DNA from: Litomosoides sigmodontis
Taxonomy: Eukaryota; Nematoda; Chromadorea; Rhabditida; Onchocercidae
Assembly: GCA_963070105.1 (NCBI GenBank)
Contig: OY718806.1
Span: forward strand, 10,256,190 to 10,320,189
DNA length: 64,000 nucleotides
Direction of reading: 5' to 3'
The notes beneath the pieces were generated by a model, which was given only the letters and a program-made list of their open reading frames with translations, searched no databases and had not been told where the DNA came from. Both the position numbers and the translations under genes were made by a program. Position 1 is the first letter of the stretch. The number at the start of each line of letters is the position of its first letter. Below are positions 60,001 through 64,000 of the stretch, one piece after another.

Positions 60001-63000
60001 TGTACCTTATATATTTTTATGTTATATTATGCATGCAATAATCATCATTATCCATTTCCCTTATCGGTTTATAAAATTAAATTTAAGAAGCATTTAGAAC
60101 ATTGTGGCACTCCACATTCACTTCTCTCTTATTCCTCGTATCATTTCACCATCAAGCGGAATTCAAAAAAAAGAATGAAAAGTGGAAAAAATTGATGTAA
60201 AGGTATTTGATGACCAGCATCAAGTTAAAATCATTTAAAAAGAAATGTTGCATTAGAAAATTAACTCTAATCCCAACTCCCAGTGGAACAGCTTTTAATT
60301 TAGCGAAATAAACAGCGTGTGTAGAAGTTTCTTGTAAATAAGGAAACAAGAACCATGATGTTTCCTACGACATATAATAAATGTGGAAAAAAGGGAGTGA
60401 AAAATGAAAAATAATTGAGATGTGGGGGAAACTTGTGTGATTGTCCCAATTATTATCGCATTTCCTCTAAACAGTATGAGCAGGACGGATTGGTCGATAA
60501 AAATTTTTCATTTTACTTGTGGCACTTAAACAGAACGAAAAATAACTTAGGCTATGAATTAATAAATGAAATTCAACAAGGGAGAGCTTCCGATTCCTAT
60601 AGATTTTCATAAATTAAAATATGCTATAAATATAAAAGTTAAGTTTTTTAATGTTCCAAAATTAAAAAAATAATTCCAAATGGCAGTAGTGTTTGCAAAT
60701 AAGTTATTCAATACGAATCTTATGAAATCAACAAGTGAAGTCTGACACTAAGCTGAAGCTAAAATTTTGATTGACAGACTGGTAAACACATACCAAGGGT
60801 GCAGGAGTTGAGCAATTGCAAACAATTTGAAACATTTCGTCTCGTCCACCGCTTCTTACTTTTCACAATGTTAAAATTGTCATTCGAATGAAAATCTTCC
60901 AAAAATTTAAAAAAGTGATATAAGCGCAGTTGAGAATGTAATAGTAAAAAAGTTGAGTTACAAAGATTTTTTGGTATTCAAATTACTAAATTCCTGTCCT
61001 TTTTTCATTAGACTAATTAATTATCAGTAAGGCTGTTTAATGAATGAAAAATTACCTTTCATTAATGTAGATTACTCAAAATTCCAATAAATCCGTTCCT
61101 ATTTTCTAAAAAAAACTCTTAAAGTCCATTTTTTTCATTTTTAAAAAATATAACTTAGATTAGAACACCTAGATGTATTAGGAAATAGTAATTGCTATTA
61201 ATTAATTAATTAAATGGATGAAATAGAAGTGAAAGGAAAGATGGATTGAAAGGAATGAAGGGAAAGTTGTAAAAAAGATGAAATAAATGAAGAAAGTAAT
61301 CATCTTCATTCCAATGATTGCTTCCCACTCCTAGTTGTTATTCAATTTCCAGTCCTTTTTCATTCATCCCACTTCATCTCCACTTTCTCATATTTATTAA
61401 TGCATAACAAATATAATTATCAATTCAATAACTTTTTTCAAAAAAAAGTAATAACAATTTAATAATTACGAAAGCAAGAAAGATGAAGAGGAAGAAGAAG
61501 GGGAGAACTGATTGCATTGAGAAATATTGTTTTCCCATTCATTGTTTTTGTAATTTGTAAACAAACACTTCTTATCATGTTTTGAGGAAAGCTTTTTTTT
61601 AAACACTGATAGTTCTTTTTTGTTCGAAAATAAGCAAAAATAAGCTACAACTGACGAAACAACAAAATTGAAATAACAGGTGGCGAGAGAAAACTATGAT
61701 CAATAATGATTAGATGATTTGCAACAGTTCGTGAGAAGTCAAATATAGATGTTAAATAAAACGGATAAGCAATAAGTTGAGGAATGCAGAGGCTGTTCCT
61801 TGTAATTAATCAAATGACAATTAGCAAGTGGATTAACGCGATAAAATCCTATCAAATGACTTTCTCGAGCTTCTTAAAATTATTCACATTTGGGAGCAGA
61901 AAATGTCACCTATGAAAATATTTGATCAAGCTTTTTTTATCACACCTGGATGAATGATTTAGAACAAATAAAGATCCTACTAGCATAACCATGCATTCAT
62001 CAAATTTCATTCTTCTCATTTTAGTGTGATCGATTGACAGTTGAATAAATGATTTTTTTTGGAGTATTGCTTTCGGACAATATCAATATGCTAAATAATT
62101 TTGAAATAAAATAAAAGATTATTTTAACAGCTTCTTGTTATCTATAGTTGCGTTGCGCAGTGAGAAAAGAGTGGTGATTATCGACAGTTTTAATCAATAA
62201 TGTATTTTTTGCCTAACAAATAATTATAATTATAAATTTGCATCATACTGCAACATGTGCGTAAAAGAATTCATAAAATTTTGAAGCACTTAAAAGGAAG
62301 CATTTCTATTTTCACACAATTGACACGACAAGTGATGCTTTTTTTGCTCATACCCTTCCTTTCCTGTGTGTGGTTGAACATTCAGTAATTCAGCAAATTC
62401 ACTAAATTCAGTAAATATTACCAGAGAGATTATAAAGTTTTGTGGGGAAAATTTTAGAGAGAAGTCAAATCACAGTGACTGATGATTTGTTGAAATTGAA
62501 AGCTCAAAATGAGCGTACCAAATCGGTGCATTCATAACACATAAGGCAATATAGATTAAACGAGAAAATAAATTTAATTTAATTATTTGGAAGAATGAAT
62601 AACAAGACTTCTCACTCATTTCCTTGCAAAATTTTATCGTGGCTTGTAAATGCTGATATTTTTTGGCATACTGCTGTTCAAACAATTGCTTTACGATGCT
62701 CCATGATAAAACATTTGGGTGTAAGTTTGAAGTTAAAAGAAACATAAAATCAAGATTGATGAGCTTAGAAAATGTTTCAAAAAATACTGTAATTTAAAAA
62801 TTCTTACGAGTTAAATTGCAGTTAAAATCAAGCTACCCATCACTGTCAATCAGTTTGATTAAAAAACAAATTATTTTGAAAATGTTTAAAGGAAGAGTTC
62901 AATTTACCGGAAAATTAGAGAATTGTTCCGAGAACGATTACTTACTGCTCCTAACAGGTTATCTGCCTGGAGGCAAGTGTGCCCTCACCTCGATAGACTG

Positions 63001-64000
63001 ACGCAAAAATGAAGGATGATGCCCTTTTGTGAAGGATATAAATTGGATTAATTATAATACTGCTGCCGGCGATGACGATAGTGATGACGACGGTGTCAAC
63101 GATGATGATGATGATAGTGATAACGGCAATGATATAGTAATATTCAAAACTTGCTGGTATGATTCAAGAAAAGGAATTGATCGAACAACAATCATACAGA
63201 TGAGCGCATATGCCCAGTCTACTTCCGCGCCTATCTATCCCTGCTGCAACTTATGCCATGGAGAGCATGCTTGCTGCGTATGCATGTACGTGTGTGTGTG
63301 CGTGTGCGTGTGCGTGTATGTGTTTAGCATGACAGTCTTGAATAGTGTTGGATTGGTTATCGACTTTCAACTAAGCTTTAAACATGCTGGCATTAGTCTT
63401 TCTATGGATGTGTGTATGTGAAGAACTTCCGAGCTTTCTAACATATTTGAGGAGAGGGAGCTTTGAGGAAGGAGATGATGAAAAGCACTAAGCATGGAGG
63501 AAAGAGGGAAGTAAGCTTTGAAAGATGTGAGATGTAGAGGGCGGGAGCGGAGTGTTTTCCAGTTTTCTAAGCTTTCACAGATCGACAGACTAGGAAGAAT
63601 AAGCCAGACCGAGTGTCGCGTTGGTACGATTTGGTAAAGCGAGCCTACTTTTGGAGATGCTTCTGTGATCTGTAATAACAGGACTGGAAGGAGGGTAAAG
63701 TGAACTGGAAAGGGATGAACGAGCGGGAGAGTAAGGTTAGCTCCTCAGGATTCAGGCTTTTCTGGCTACTTCCATTTCACTCTCTCCTCCGTCCACTTTC
63801 ATCCTTCGTTCGCACCCTATTTCCAGGAGCTCTTCCTTCCGAGATATTCCTTTCCCACATCCTTTCCACCCACCCATCTCTTAAGCGCAAGCTTTCTCAC
63901 CTTCAACCTCGTTGTTTCCGTCTTTCTTCCCTGCTAATTTACATTTATCCGGCGATCCCTTACAAACGTTTTGCACTTTACCTGCCCTCGTAGGCTTCTC
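60001..64000. other. AT-rich right flank without a supported gene
   Basis: Contains TTAA/AATT-rich stretches (AATTAATTAATTAATT at about 61196), an imperfect GAT repeat (63070-63125), a short GT-rich run (63288-63320) and a pyrimidine-rich end (63775-63990). Short open frames at 60415-60612 and 62816-63001 (plus) and 62470-62745 (minus) show no motif or splice context I trust. Confidence 0.45.

Overview
The window looks like nuclear DNA of a parasitic nematode, probably spirurid or filarial. It is AT-rich, it has many short GT-AG introns in every gene, and the genes resemble nematode or metazoan families: an innexin, a CCA-1-like T-type calcium channel, a FoxK factor and an ERI-type exonuclease. 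Candidate trans-splice acceptors lie just upstream of some start codons. I see no prokaryotic operon, tRNA, rRNA or CRISPR array. The organism assignment is inference.

Layout, left to right. (1) About 153-6052, minus strand: FoxK-type factor with an N-terminal FHA domain and a forkhead domain. (2) 6.1-18 kb: gene-poor AT-rich DNA with two GT microsatellites, one orphan exon and a few weak small ORFs. (3) 18.2-20.6 kb, plus strand: a multi-pass membrane protein I do not recognise. It converges tail to tail with (4) 20.8-22.2 kb, minus strand: a compact, complete ERI1/ERI3-type DEDDh 3'-5' exonuclease. A TA microsatellite fills the space between their stop codons. (5) 24.1-29.6 kb, minus strand: a gene of about 17 exons encoding a BED zinc finger and an hAT dimerisation domain, which looks like a domesticated transposase. 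(6) 30.8-36.3 kb, plus strand: a large helical-repeat protein whose N-terminal half resembles MMS22L, the TONSL partner in replication-coupled recombination. (7) 36.9-40.0 kb, minus strand: an innexin, missing only its first exon(s). (8) 42.9-55.4 kb, minus strand: an essentially complete T-type (Cav3/CCA-1) calcium channel alpha1 subunit. It has 37 exons in consistent phase, about 1789 codons, and an E-E-D-D selectivity filter. (9) 55.4-64 kb: intergenic DNA dominated by a 1.4-kb TA / TATAAATA satellite.

Exon models were built by hand. I reverse-complemented the sequence, matched open frames to family motifs, and required each junction to have GT...AG and compatible phase. Where the phase does not close, the entry says so. 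The genes are functionally unrelated neighbours, as expected in a eukaryote. The relations worth attention are the convergent and divergent arrangements and the satellites.
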